Source: Betaproteobacteria bacterium (GTDB taxonomy: Bacteria > Pseudomonadota > Gammaproteobacteria > Burkholderiales > Rhodocyclaceae). From it: a stretch of DNA of 64,000 nucleotides. This document shows, piece after piece, positions 43,799-51,797 of the stretch. The notes beneath the pieces are model-generated. The model saw only the letters and a program-made list of their open reading frames with translations, searched no databases and had not been told where the DNA came from. The first letter of the stretch is position 1, and each line of letters starts with the position of its first letter. The stretch lies in NCBI GenBank assembly GCA_020621405.1, contig JAHRYN010000002.1, positions 609,676-673,675 of the forward strand, written 5' to 3'. The translations under genes and the position numbers were made by a program.

Positions 43799-45241
43799 GT
43801 GGCCGACGCAGACGAAATCCTGCCCCAGAACGCGATGCAGCGTCGCCTGCAAGAGGTGAGGACGCTGCTCGACCGTCAGAAGCGCGTCGAAAGCCTGGTG
43901 CACCGCCAGGAAATGCCGCGCCACGACCTGGTGGAAACGCTGGTCGCGAAGCAGCACCACAGCGAGCTGACCAAGAAGCTCGACGCGATGCACCCGGCGG
44001 ACATCGCCTATGTGCTGGAAGCGCTGCCACCAGACGACCGCCTGCTGGTATGGGATCTGGTGCGCGCCGATCGCGACGGCGAAATCCTGCTCGAGGTTTC
44101 CGACGCGGTCCGCGAATCGCTGATCGACTCGATGGAGCCGAAGGAGCTGGTGGCCGCGGTCGAACAGCTCGATGCGGACGAACTGGCCGACCTCGCGCCC
44201 GACCTCCCGAGCGAGGTCATGCAGGATGTGTTCAGCGCGCTGGACAACGAAGAACGCGAACAGCTGCGCGCCGCGATGTCCTACCCGGAAGACGCGGTCG
44301 GTGCGCTGATGGATTTCGACATGGTCACGGTACGCGAGGACGTGACGCTCGAAGTCGTGCTGCGCTACCTGCGGCTGTTCGACGAGCTGCCGGACCACAC
44401 CGACCAGATCTTCGTGGTCGACCGCGAACAGAAGCTGCGCGGCGTGCTGTCGCTGAATACCCTGCTGCTCAACGACGTCGACGTCGAGGTGGCCAGCGTG
44501 ATGCGCGAACATCCGCTGGTGCTGCGCGCGTCCGACAGCGCCGAATCGGCGGCCCAGGCCTTCGAACGCTACGACCTGGTGTCGGCGCCGGTGATCGATC
44601 ACCACGATCAGATGATCGGCCGGCTGACGGTTAACGTCGTGATGGACTTCATCCGCGAGCAGTCGGAAGAAGACCTGCTGGCCCAGGCCGGTCTGCGCGA
44701 GGAGGAAGACATCTTCGCCCCGATCATTGACTCGGTGAAGAACCGCTGGTCCTGGCTGGCGATCAATCTGGTGACCGCATTCTTCGCATCGCGCGTGATC
44801 GGCGCCTTCGAGGGCTCGATCGAGAAACTGGTGGCGCTGGCCGCGCTGATGCCCATCGTCGCCGGCATCGGCGGCAATTCCGGCAACCAGACGATCACGA
44901 TGATCGTGCGCGCGATCGCGCTCGGACAGTTGCAGCCCGACGCGGCGCGCCTGCTCTACCGCAAGGAAATGGGCGTGGCGCTGATCAACGGCGTGGTCTG
45001 GGGCGGCTTGCTCGGCCTGCTCGCCTGGTGGCTGTACAAGTCCTGGGCGCTGGGCGCGGTGATGACCGGCGCGATGACGCTGAACCTGCTGCTGGCGGCC
45101 TTCGTCGGCGTGTCGGTGCCGATACTGATGGCGCGTTTCGGCCGCGATCCGGCGGTCGGCAGTTCGGTGCTGATCACGGCAGTCACCGATTCCGGCGGCT
45201 TCTTCATCTTCCTGGGTCTGGCCACCCTTTTCCTGCTCTGA
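43799..45241 (+). CDS. mgtE: Magnesium transporter MgtE
   Basis: A 480-residue Mg2+ channel. Cytoplasmic N domain (HPADIAYVLEALP), two CBS domains (about 160-290; REHPLVLRA, YDLVSAPVID), a connecting helix and five membrane helices (about 300-480) with the pore motif GIGGNSGNQ and SSVLITAVTDSGGFF. The start is uncertain: GTG at 43799 fits the family better than the longer frame, and an ATG at 43835 is another option. A TACAAT element is at 43747-43752. Confidence 0.93.
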   Translation: MADADEILPQNAMQRRLQEVRTLLDRQKRVESLVHRQEMPRHDLVETLVAKQHHSELTKKLDAMHPADIAYVLEALPPDDRLLVWDLVRADRDGEILLEVSDAVRESLIDSMEPKELVAAVEQLDADELADLAPDLPSEVMQDVFSALDNEEREQLRAAMSYPEDAVGALMDFDMVTVREDVTLEVVLRYLRLFDELPDHTDQIFVVDREQKLRGVLSLNTLLLNDVDVEVASVMREHPLVLRASDSAESAAQAFERYDLVSAPVIDHHDQMIGRLTVNVVMDFIREQSEEDLLAQAGLREEEDIFAPIIDSVKNRWSWLAINLVTAFFASRVIGAFEGSIEKLVALAALMPIVAGIGGNSGNQTITMIVRAIALGQLQPDAARLLYRKEMGVALINGVVWGGLLGLLAWWLYKSWALGAVMTGAMTLNLLLAAFVGVSVPILMARFGRDPAVGSSVLITAVTDSGGFFIFLGLATLFLL

Positions 45242-45251
45242 AGACACCTCC

Positions 45252-45779
45252 GTGCGCATCTTCCGGAGAGCGCTCGCCTTCGCCCTGATGATCGCTGCAA
45301 GTGGTGCAGACGCACAGGACAGGCTGCTGACCGTGACCTGTGCCTAAGCCGGTGCGCTGGAGCTGGCGGTATCGGCGGGCTGGTCGGCGCAGGAAAGCCG
45401 GCACGATCTGCGCATGCCGGCAACGCTGACGCTGTCGGCACCCGACGGGCAGTCGCAGTGGGTGGTGACGGCGGTATGGAGGGCTGCAGAGCGCAAGCCG
45501 CCGTCCACGCTCGATGAGATCCGCACGCGCGTGCTGCGCACAGCCGAAACCGTCGGGGTAGTCCGGGCAACGCTGAGACCGCTGCCGGCCACCGCACCGA
45601 CCGGCTACTACTTCGATGCCGGACCGGGCATCACGCCCGAGCCCTACAGCGCTCTGCGGCAAGGCATGCTGAAGGCAGGCGATCTGACAGTGAGTTTCAC
45701 CGCGATGAACACGGCCAGTCGTGCAGCCGATCTGGACGGTGCAGTCGAACACCCTGGTCGGGCCCGGCATCTGCCCTGA
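45252..45779 (+). pseudogene. Secreted hypothetical protein gene interrupted by in-frame TAA
   Basis: From a GTG at 45252 one frame runs for 176 codons but has TAA at 45345-45347 (codon 32), just after a good signal peptide (RIFRRALAFALMIAASGADA). The rest, starting AGALELAVSAGW and holding YYFDAGPGITPEPYSALRQG, reads as an ordinary coding sequence. I do not recognise the family. A single-base error or a recent nonsense mutation would both explain it. It follows mgtE by ten bases. Confidence 0.7.
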
Positions 45780-45794
45780 CCCGCCCGACTCGCA

Positions 45795-46610
45795 TCAGCC
45801 GAGCCACAGCTTCCACAGCATGCGCGCCGCCAACCCGATCAGCAGTAACGAAAACAGCCTCTTGAGCATCGGCACCGGCAACCGGTGCGCCGCGCGCGCG
45901 CCCATCGGGGTCGTGAAAAGGCTGGCGGCGACGACCGCGACCAGCGCCGGCAGGTGCACGTAGCCGAGCGTCTGCGGGGGCAGGTTCGCGACATCCCAGC
46001 CGTTGATGATGTAGCCGGCCGTACCACCCAGCGCGATCGGCAGACCGAGTGCCGCCGACGTGCCGATGGCGTGGCGCAGGTCCCGGTTGCACCAGGTCAG
46101 GAAGGGCACGGTCAGCGCACCGCCTCCGATGGCGACCAGCGCCGACACCAGGCCGATGCCGCCACCCACGCCAACCAGACCGGCCGGCCCTGGCAACTGT
46201 CGCGCCGGCTTCGGCTTGATGCCGATCAGCATGTTCAGCGCCACGTAGCCGATGAATACTGCAAAGAACAAGGACAGCGTCTGCGTCGAAACCTGGCGCG
46301 CGATGAAGGTACCGACCGCGGTACCGGCCAGCACACCTGGCGTCATCACGCGAACCACCGACCAGTCCACTGCACCGTGCGCATGATGGGTTCGCAGGCT
46401 GATCGCCGCCGACATGACGATGGCGGCCATCGAGGTGCCGAGCGCCAGGTGCAGGATGTGATCGGGCGTCACGTGCTGCTGCTCGAACAGGCTGACCAGT
46501 ATCGGCACCAGCAGCGCACCGCCGCCTATGCCCAGCATGCCGGCGAAAAAGCCGACCACGGTGCCGAGGACAAGGCAGGCGAGCACGAATTCGGTATCGG
46601 GGAAAAACAT
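45795..46610 (-). CDS. TauE/SafE-family sulfite/anion exporter
   Basis: A 271-residue permease with about eight helices in two repeats. GFFAGMLGIGGGALLVPIL and LVAIGGGALTVPFLTW are the duplicated family motifs. Likely substrates are sulfite, sulfoacetate or other small anions. The ATG at 46610 was preferred to an upstream TTG at 46625. It is convergent with the broken secreted-protein gene, 15 bp apart. Confidence 0.92.
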   Translation of the reverse strand: MFFPDTEFVLACLVLGTVVGFFAGMLGIGGGALLVPILVSLFEQQHVTPDHILHLALGTSMAAIVMSAAISLRTHHAHGAVDWSVVRVMTPGVLAGTAVGTFIARQVSTQTLSLFFAVFIGYVALNMLIGIKPKPARQLPGPAGLVGVGGGIGLVSALVAIGGGALTVPFLTWCNRDLRHAIGTSAALGLPIALGGTAGYIINGWDVANLPPQTLGYVHLPALVAVVAASLFTTPMGARAAHRLPVPMLKRLFSLLLIGLAARMLWKLWLG

Positions 46611-46932
46611 CTTGTTGCGCCGCAAAAACCGGTATCAGAACACAGTGCGGGACGACCCGGCAAAAGTGGACGTTGCGCAAACGCAAACGCCGGTTTTCAG
46701 CCGGCGACGAACTGTCCGCTGCCTCGTCCCGACAAGTCCAATGACAGCGTGAAACGCACACATTGTCGCGATGGCGGCTCTTGCGCGATCGGCAGGAGCA
46801 GCTCTTACTGCATGGCAGGACCCTGAACGCGTCACGGAAACAGGGGCAGTCGCAGGGAGAACGACCTTCGTACTGCCTGGCTTCGGGGGTACCCGAATCG
46901 GGCGGCTGCAGGAACTGCTGAACTCGGTGGGA
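46611..46932. other. Intergenic region between TauE-family gene and 6S RNA
   Basis: About 320 bases with no convincing gene on either strand. A small hairpin (CGCCGG / CCGGCG around 46687-46704) is the only structure noticed. The first part would hold the promoter of the TauE-family gene, the last part the 3' flank of 6S RNA. Confidence 0.5.
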
Positions 46933-47108
46933 CCCCCGCGCATGTCGCTAGGCCGGCATCCTGAACCGAGGGTTCAGAGCGGCCGCGTTCCTGCCACATC
47001 AGGCACACCCGCAAGGGGTGCGCACAACAGCGGCGTCGATGGTTCGCGACCTCATGCCAATGAGACATTGGTTCAAGGAATCTATGACCTTCGCAAACAC
47101 CGCAGGGG
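46933..47108 (-). ncRNA. ssrS: 6S RNA
   Basis: The 176-base stretch downstream of zapA on the minus strand folds like 6S RNA. Its 5' CCCCTGCG pairs with the 3' CGCGGGGG and the stem continues as GTGT with ACAT. The 3' half contains the typical hairpin CTGAACCCTCGGTTCAG followed by GATGCCGGCC, which resembles the same region in E. coli 6S RNA. A zapA-ssrS order is widely conserved. Ends are approximate. 6S RNA binds sigma-70 RNA polymerase in stationary phase. Confidence 0.85.
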
Positions 47109-47147
47109 ATTGAGGCACAAGGCCGTTGGCCTTGCAGCAACCGGCAG

Positions 47148-47456
47148 CTAGAAGAGCTTTTCCTGAGCGGAGAGCGCTTCGTCGATGCGCGACTGCATGG
47201 AATTTATTCTACGCCGCAGGGGCACCAAATCAACACCGCCGGTCGCCTGCATCTGAAAAATTTCGTGCGCCAGATTGAGCGCACACATCACGGCCAGACG
47301 CTCGCCCGAGGCGCGAGTGGTTTCGGCGAGATCGCGCATGCGCCGCTCCACCAGCTCGACCGATGCATTGAGCGCATCGCGCTCGCCTTCCCGGCACTGG
47401 ACGCGATACTCGCGGCCGAGAATGGTGATTTCAGTGTATTCGGATTCGCGGCTCAT
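47148..47456 (-). CDS. zapA: Cell division protein ZapA
   Basis: A 102-residue protein promoting FtsZ bundling at the division site. The N-terminal beta part has ITILGREYRVQCREGERDAL and the C-terminal half is a long coiled coil. The start overlaps the stop of the upstream coiled-coil gene (ATGA). The 6S RNA gene follows 40 bases downstream and may be processed from the same transcript. Confidence 0.94.
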   Translation of the reverse strand: MSRESEYTEITILGREYRVQCREGERDALNASVELVERRMRDLAETTRASGERLAVMCALNLAHEIFQMQATGGVDLVPLRRRINSMQSRIDEALSAQEKLF

Positions 47457-47647
47457 TCCTGGGGCAACCTCTCGAGCAGACCGCGTACCTTGTCGCGGGC
47501 GGCAGTCACCTTGTCGCCCAGCACCTTGTTCTCGCCTTCGAGCGCCGCAACGCGATTGCGCAGCACGATGTTTTCGTCATGCAGCGCGCGAAAACGTCCG
47601 AGCAGGATGTCTAGCCTGTCGTTGAGTTGGTTGATGTCGTGATCCAT
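47453..47647 (-). CDS. Small coiled-coil protein upstream of zapA (TIGR02449 type)
   Basis: A 64-residue, fully helical protein with a heptad-rich sequence (DENIVLRNRVAALEGENKVL). It matches the small coiled-coil family found immediately before zapA in many Proteobacteria; such proteins resemble ZapB in form. The ATG at 47647 gives the usual short length. It overlaps zapA by four bases. Confidence 0.88.
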   Translation of the reverse strand: MDHDINQLNDRLDILLGRFRALHDENIVLRNRVAALEGENKVLGDKVTAARDKVRGLLERLPQE

Positions 47648-47684
47648 CGCCGAACTATAGGTGCCCGCCCGGCGCGCGGTCAAC

Positions 47685-47712
47685 ATGACCACTCCGCACC
47701 GGGACGTACAAT
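47685..47712 (+). promoter_or_regulatory. Sigma-70-like promoter of cobU
   Basis: ATGACC (47685-47690) and TACAAT (47707-47712) are 16 bases apart and lie just upstream of cobU (ATG 47731). A GGAG ribosome site follows at 47717-47720. Match strength is moderate. Confidence 0.45.
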
Positions 47713-47730
47713 CCGGAGCCCACAGTAGCG

Positions 47731-48282
47731 ATGGACAGCCGAATGCGCGAACTGATCATCGGCGGCGCCCGCAGCGGCAAGAGCGCGCATGCGGAAGCGC
47801 TCGCCGCCAGCAGCGGACTGGAAGTGCTCATGGTCGTGACAGCTCACGCCGGCGACGACGAGATGGCTGCGCGCATTGCGCGCCACCGCGCGACACGGCC
47901 GGCACACTGGGCAGTGGTCGAAGCACCGCTGGATCTCGCGGGCGCACTGCGCGCGCATGCGGCGCCCGGACGCTTCATCGTGGTCGACTGCCTGACGCTG
48001 TGGCTGTCCAACCTGCTGCTTGCACTCGACGAATCTGCGGTCGATACGCTGCCGGACGCCTTCATACGCGGACGCTCCGATCTGCTCGCCACCCTGCCCG
48101 AACTGCCCGGGCAGATCGCACTGGTGTCGAACGAGGTCGGCTGGGGCATCGTGCCGATGGGCCGTCTGTCGCGGGTATTCGTCGACGAGGCCGGGCGCCT
48201 GAACCAGGCCGTCGCACGCGTCTGCGAGCGGGTCACGCTGGTCGCCGCCGGCTTGCCGCTGCCGCTCAAACGCGATGCCTGA
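47731..48282 (+). CDS. cobU: Adenosylcobinamide kinase / guanylyltransferase
   Basis: Bifunctional enzyme of nucleotide-loop assembly in cobalamin synthesis and salvage. The 183-residue protein has the P-loop GGARSGKS at about 11-18, HRATRP carrying the guanylylated histidine region, DCLTLWLSNL and VSNEVGWGIVP. All are typical of CobU/CobP. It overlaps the CobC-like gene by 8 bp. No other cobalamin genes (cobS, cobT, cobD) are in the window and no cobalamin riboswitch is seen upstream. Confidence 0.95.
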   Translation: MDSRMRELIIGGARSGKSAHAEALAASSGLEVLMVVTAHAGDDEMAARIARHRATRPAHWAVVEAPLDLAGALRAHAAPGRFIVVDCLTLWLSNLLLALDESAVDTLPDAFIRGRSDLLATLPELPGQIALVSNEVGWGIVPMGRLSRVFVDEAGRLNQAVARVCERVTLVAAGLPLPLKRDA

Positions 48283-48844
48283 ACGCGTGCTGTGCCTGAT
48301 CCGGCACCCGCCGGTCGCCGTTCCACCTGGCGTCTGCTACGGCGCCAGCGACCTTCCGCTGGCTGTCGATCCACAGCCGGTCGCTGCCGCGCTGCGGCAC
48401 CGGCTGCCGACGGACTTCAGACTGGTCAGCAGCCCGGCGTCGCGCTGCCTCGATCTCGCGCGCACGCTTGCACCGGCACCGCTGATCGACGCCCGGCTGA
48501 CCGAAATCGACTTCGGCGACTGGGAACTGCGTCGTTTCGACGATCTGCCCCGTGCCGAAATCGACCGCTGGGCAGCGGATATCTGGGGCTTCCGCCCGCC
48601 GCGCGGCGAATCCGCCAATGCCATGGCGCGGCGTGTCTGGGCGGCCTGGCTTGATTTTGGCGCGGACAGCACCGACAACTGGATCATCGTGTCGCACGGC
48701 GGACCGTTGCGCGTGATCGCCGGCACGCTGCTCGATCTGCCACACGAGGACTGGCTGAGCATCGACTGCCCGCAGGGCGGGCTGCTGCGCCTGACCCTGC
48801 CGTGCGACGGCACCAGGGCCAGACTCGATGGAACGTACACATGA
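48275..48844 (+). CDS. cobC: Histidine phosphatase family protein, alpha-ribazole phosphatase-like
   Basis: A 189-residue histidine phosphatase. The catalytic motif is LIRHPP (RHP in place of the more usual RHG), the second histidine is in SHGGPLRV, and TEIDFGDWELRRFDD is the CobC-type acidic region. Being translationally coupled to cobU, it probably removes the 5' phosphate in cobalamin assembly. A second, more distant paralogue lies at 49356. Confidence 0.88.
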   Translation: MPERVLCLIRHPPVAVPPGVCYGASDLPLAVDPQPVAAALRHRLPTDFRLVSSPASRCLDLARTLAPAPLIDARLTEIDFGDWELRRFDDLPRAEIDRWAADIWGFRPPRGESANAMARRVWAAWLDFGADSTDNWIIVSHGGPLRVIAGTLLDLPHEDWLSIDCPQGGLLRLTLPCDGTRARLDGTYT

Positions 48845-48870
48845 AAATGCCACCCTTGCAGGTGGCTTTT
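48844..48870. terminator. Bidirectional terminator between cobC and the small secreted protein gene
   Basis: GCCACC / GGTGGC stem with six-base loop, flanked by AAAA on the left and TTTT on the right, so it can terminate transcription in both directions. It lies exactly between the two convergent genes. Confidence 0.75.
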
Positions 48871-48895
48871 CCGGATGCTGCGGTGGAACGGTTGT

Positions 48896-49141
48896 TCAGC
48901 GGGCGGCTTCGGCCCTCTCGACCGTCTTCGTCGCCGATGTCTCGGCAACACGGCCGGATTCGACCTTGCGTACGAACACCCAGCGGGTCGGGGTTTTCAC
49001 GAACGCGTAGCCAGTCGGCGCGTCAATGAACACCTTGTAGTCTTCCGGCTGGCCGGCGTTGCGATCGGTCGCTGCCGAGGCCCCGAACGCGGCCAGCGAA
49101 AGACTGGTCGCAAGTGCAATGCGCAGTGCTGTGGTTTTCAT
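48896..49141 (-). CDS. Small secreted protein of unknown function
   Basis: An 81-residue protein with a clear signal peptide (about 1-23, ending FGASA) and a short mature part with DYKVFIDAPTGYAFVKTPTRW. I do not recognise a family. The start MKTTALRIAL is supported by AGGAG eight bases upstream and a good promoter at 49182-49210. It sits on the opposite strand between two histidine phosphatase genes and is small enough to be missed by annotation. Confidence 0.8.
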   Translation of the reverse strand: MKTTALRIALATSLSLAAFGASAATDRNAGQPEDYKVFIDAPTGYAFVKTPTRWVFVRKVESGRVAETSATKTVERAEAAR

Positions 49142-49181
49142 GGTGAAGCTCCTTGCAAGTTGAAAAGCTGTTGTTGAATTG

Positions 49182-49210
49182 AATGTAGTGCACTGCAACA
49201 ATGCTTTCAA
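49182..49210 (-). promoter_or_regulatory. Sigma-70 promoter of the small secreted protein gene
   Basis: On the minus strand TTGAAA (-35, 49205-49210) and TACATT (-10, 49182-49187) are separated by exactly 17 bases. The start codon lies about 40 bases downstream, with a strong AGGAG site. Confidence 0.7.
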
Positions 49211-49258
49211 CCCCGCATCGGGACTGGATTGTGACCAAATACTTTATTGATTTTTGCG

Positions 49259-49298
49259 GCGCAGCACTGTGGATCGCATGCTCAACACAGTGCTGCGC
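49259..49298. repeat. 13-bp perfect inverted repeat upstream of the second phosphatase gene
   Basis: GCGCAGCACTGTG and CACAGTGCTGCGC are separated by 14 bases. The repeat lies in the 145-bp divergent region between the small secreted gene and the phosphatase at 49356. Its size fits a dimeric regulator site or a leader hairpin. No T-run follows. Confidence 0.65.
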
Positions 49299-49355
49299 GA
49301 GTGCAACGACAACACCGGTCGCGAACAGAACCGGTCATTGCAGCGATGACACACC

Positions 49356-49937
49356 ATGAACGAAATGCTCCGTCTGAGTGATCCACTGGATCTGTATCTT
49401 GTGCGTCACCCGAAGCCCGCGGTGGATCCGGCGCTCTGCTACGGCGTCACCGACCTGCCGGTCGCCGAAGATCCGGCTGCGTGCGCGGCACGCATCACAC
49501 CGCTGCTGCCGGCGCAGGCGCACATCGTGAGCAGTCCGCTGCTGCGCGCCCGGCTGCTGGCCGAGGCGCTATCTCCGTCGGTACAGCAGGACGCCAGGCT
49601 GGCCGAACTGGACTTCGGCGAATGGGAACTCAAACCCTTCGCAGACATACCGGCCAGCGGCTTCGACGTCTGGGGCAGCACGCTGATCGACTTCCGCGCG
49701 CCGGGCGGCGAACTGTATGCCGACATGGCCGCCCGCGTGCGCGCCGCCTTCGACGACCACCGGCAGGGCACGACCGCGCTGGTGATCGTGGCGCACAACG
49801 GCCCGATGCGCACGCTGACCGGCAGCCTGCTCGGCCTGCCGCCAGCACGCTGGCTGAATCTGGAATTCGAGTTCGGCCGCGTCACGCATCTGGCGATCGG
49901 GCCGCTCGGGCCGAAACTGCGCGGATTCAACCGCTGA
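49356..49937 (+). CDS. Histidine phosphatase family protein (CobC-like paralogue)
   Basis: A 193-residue histidine phosphatase related to the cobC gene at 48275. YLVRHPKPAV holds the catalytic His, AHNGPMR the second (N in place of G), and AELDFGEWELKPFADI aligns with TEIDFGDWELRRFDDL of the first copy. It could act on alpha-ribazole phosphate or a different phosphate ester. The start region contains a long inverted repeat. It ends 36 bp before msbA. Confidence 0.88.
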   Translation: MNEMLRLSDPLDLYLVRHPKPAVDPALCYGVTDLPVAEDPAACAARITPLLPAQAHIVSSPLLRARLLAEALSPSVQQDARLAELDFGEWELKPFADIPASGFDVWGSTLIDFRAPGGELYADMAARVRAAFDDHRQGTTALVIVAHNGPMRTLTGSLLGLPPARWLNLEFEFGRVTHLAIGPLGPKLRGFNR

Positions 49938-49940
49938 ACC

Positions 49941-49946
49941 TATAAT
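49941..49946 (+). promoter_or_regulatory. -10 element upstream of msbA
   Basis: A perfect TATAAT lies 26 bases before the msbA start, just after the phosphatase stop. No recognisable -35 is present, so the promoter may be weak or assisted. Confidence 0.5.
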
Positions 49947-49972
49947 CGGCGCTTCACAGCCTTCCGCCCGCC

Positions 49973-51730
49973 ATGACCCGACCCCCGGTTTCCAGCCGCG
50001 CGCTGTACATGCGCCTGCTCGGCTACGTGCGTCCGTACTGGATCGCGTTCGCCATCTCCATCGTGTGCATGGCGTTCATCGCGGCCGCCGAGCCGGTATT
50101 CCCGGCCATCATGAAGGAACTGCTCGATGGCGGCTTCGGCGGAGAGGACAAGCGGGCGGTCTGGATGTACCCGGTGCTCATCGTCGCGCTGTACACGGTG
50201 CGCGGCATTCTCGGTTTCATCGCCGACTACGCCTTCGCCTGGGCCGCCAACAACGTGGTGCTGGACCTGCGCCGCGCAATGTTCGGGCGGCTGCTGGCGC
50301 TGCCTACGGAGTTCTTCGACAACAACAGTTCCGGCGCGCTGATTTCCAAGGTCGCCTACGACGTGCAGGGCGTGACCCAGGCCGCCACGAACGTCATCAC
50401 CGTATTCGTGCGCGACACGCTGACCGTGGCCGGCCTGCTGGCCTGGCTGCTGTGGCTGGACTGGAAGCTGACGCTGATCGTGCTGGGCATGCTGCCGCTG
50501 ATCGCGCTGGTGGTCCGGCTCAGCTCGCGCCGCATCCGCGAATCGGCGCGCGGCGCGCAATCGGCGATGGGCAGCATCGCCCACACGCTGGAAGAAACCA
50601 TCGAGGCGCACAAGGTGGTCAAGATTTTCGGCGGCCAGGACTACGAAATGAGCCGCTTCGATGCGGCCTGCCGCAAGCAGCGCCGGCAGAACATGCGCAA
50701 CATCATCGCGGCATCGACGGTGTCGCCGATGGTGCAGGTGCTGACCGCCGTGGCGCTGGGCATCGTGATCGCCGTGGCGCTGCACGACTCGGCCAGCAAC
50801 CGGACGACTGTCGGTGCCTTCATGGGCTTCGTCACCGCCATGCTGATGCTGCTCGCACCGCTCAAGCGCATCACCGACGTCAATGCGCCACTGCAGCGCG
50901 GGCTGGCCGCCGCGGAAAGCGTGTTCCAGCTGATCGACCAGCAGGCCGAACGCGACGACGGCACGGTCGAGCTGACCCGGGCACGCGGACGCATCGACTT
51001 CGACCAGCTCGGCTTCGGCTATCCGGGCCGCGAAACGCGCGTGCTGCAGCACGTCGACCTGTCGGTCGCGCCGGGCGAGACGGTCGCGCTGGTCGGCGCA
51101 TCCGGTTCCGGCAAGACCACGCTGGCCCACCTGCTGGCGCGCTTCTACACACCGAGCAGCGGACGCATCCTGCTCGACGGCCACGACATCCAGAACATCC
51201 GGCTGGCCAGCCTGCGCGCCAATATGGCGCTGGTCAGCCAGGACGTCGTGCTGTTCAACGACACCGTCGCCGCCAACATCGCCTACGGCGCATTGCGCAG
51301 CACCGAGCGCGGCGAGGTCGAAGCGGCCGCGCGGGCCGCGCACGCACTGGATTTCATCCAGGCGATGCCGGAAGGTTTCGACACGCTGATCGGCGAAAAC
51401 GGCGTCAAGCTGTCGGGTGGCCAGCGCCAGCGGCTGGCCATCGCGCGCGCGCTGCTGAAGGATGCACCGGTGCTGATCCTGGATGAAGCCACCTCCGCAC
51501 TCGACACCGAATCCGAACGCCAGGTTCAGGCCGCGCTCGAGGTGCTGATGAAGAACCGAACGACGCTGGTGATCGCGCACCGGCTGTCGACAATCGAGCG
51601 CGCCGACCGCATCGTCGTGATGGACCGCGGCCGCATTGCGGAGATCGGCCGCCACGCCGACCTGCTCGCGGCCGGAGGCCTGTACGCCAACCTCTACAAC
51701 TCGCAACTCAGCAGCGACACGTCAGTCTGA
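49973..51730 (+). CDS. msbA: Lipid A export ATP-binding/permease protein MsbA
   Basis: ABC flippase moving lipid A core across the inner membrane. The 585-residue protein has six helices (about 20-315) and an ATPase with GASGSGKTT, LSGGQRQRL and VLILDEATSALD. LPTEFFDNNSSGALISKVAYD is the coupling-helix region typical of MsbA. The full length, N-terminal start RPYWIAFA and high similarity to MsbA patterns distinguish it from the other two ABC exporters here. Confidence 0.93.
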   Translation: MTRPPVSSRALYMRLLGYVRPYWIAFAISIVCMAFIAAAEPVFPAIMKELLDGGFGGEDKRAVWMYPVLIVALYTVRGILGFIADYAFAWAANNVVLDLRRAMFGRLLALPTEFFDNNSSGALISKVAYDVQGVTQAATNVITVFVRDTLTVAGLLAWLLWLDWKLTLIVLGMLPLIALVVRLSSRRIRESARGAQSAMGSIAHTLEETIEAHKVVKIFGGQDYEMSRFDAACRKQRRQNMRNIIAASTVSPMVQVLTAVALGIVIAVALHDSASNRTTVGAFMGFVTAMLMLLAPLKRITDVNAPLQRGLAAAESVFQLIDQQAERDDGTVELTRARGRIDFDQLGFGYPGRETRVLQHVDLSVAPGETVALVGASGSGKTTLAHLLARFYTPSSGRILLDGHDIQNIRLASLRANMALVSQDVVLFNDTVAANIAYGALRSTERGEVEAAARAAHALDFIQAMPEGFDTLIGENGVKLSGGQRQRLAIARALLKDAPVLILDEATSALDTESERQVQAALEVLMKNRTTLVIAHRLSTIERADRIVVMDRGRIAEIGRHADLLAAGGLYANLYNSQLSSDTSV

Positions 51731-51797
51731 TCCGGGCGCTGACATCCCGCCGGAGCGGGTTCTGACCGAAGCCGGCTCGCGGTGAAACGGTATTGCG

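Noticed and set aside
46832-47140. Open frame on the minus strand overlapping the 6S RNA
   Set aside because: The region is explained by the 6S RNA fold, and the peptide has no coding character.
47650-47731. Cobalamin riboswitch before cobU
   Set aside because: The leader is far too short and lacks the B12-box sequence.
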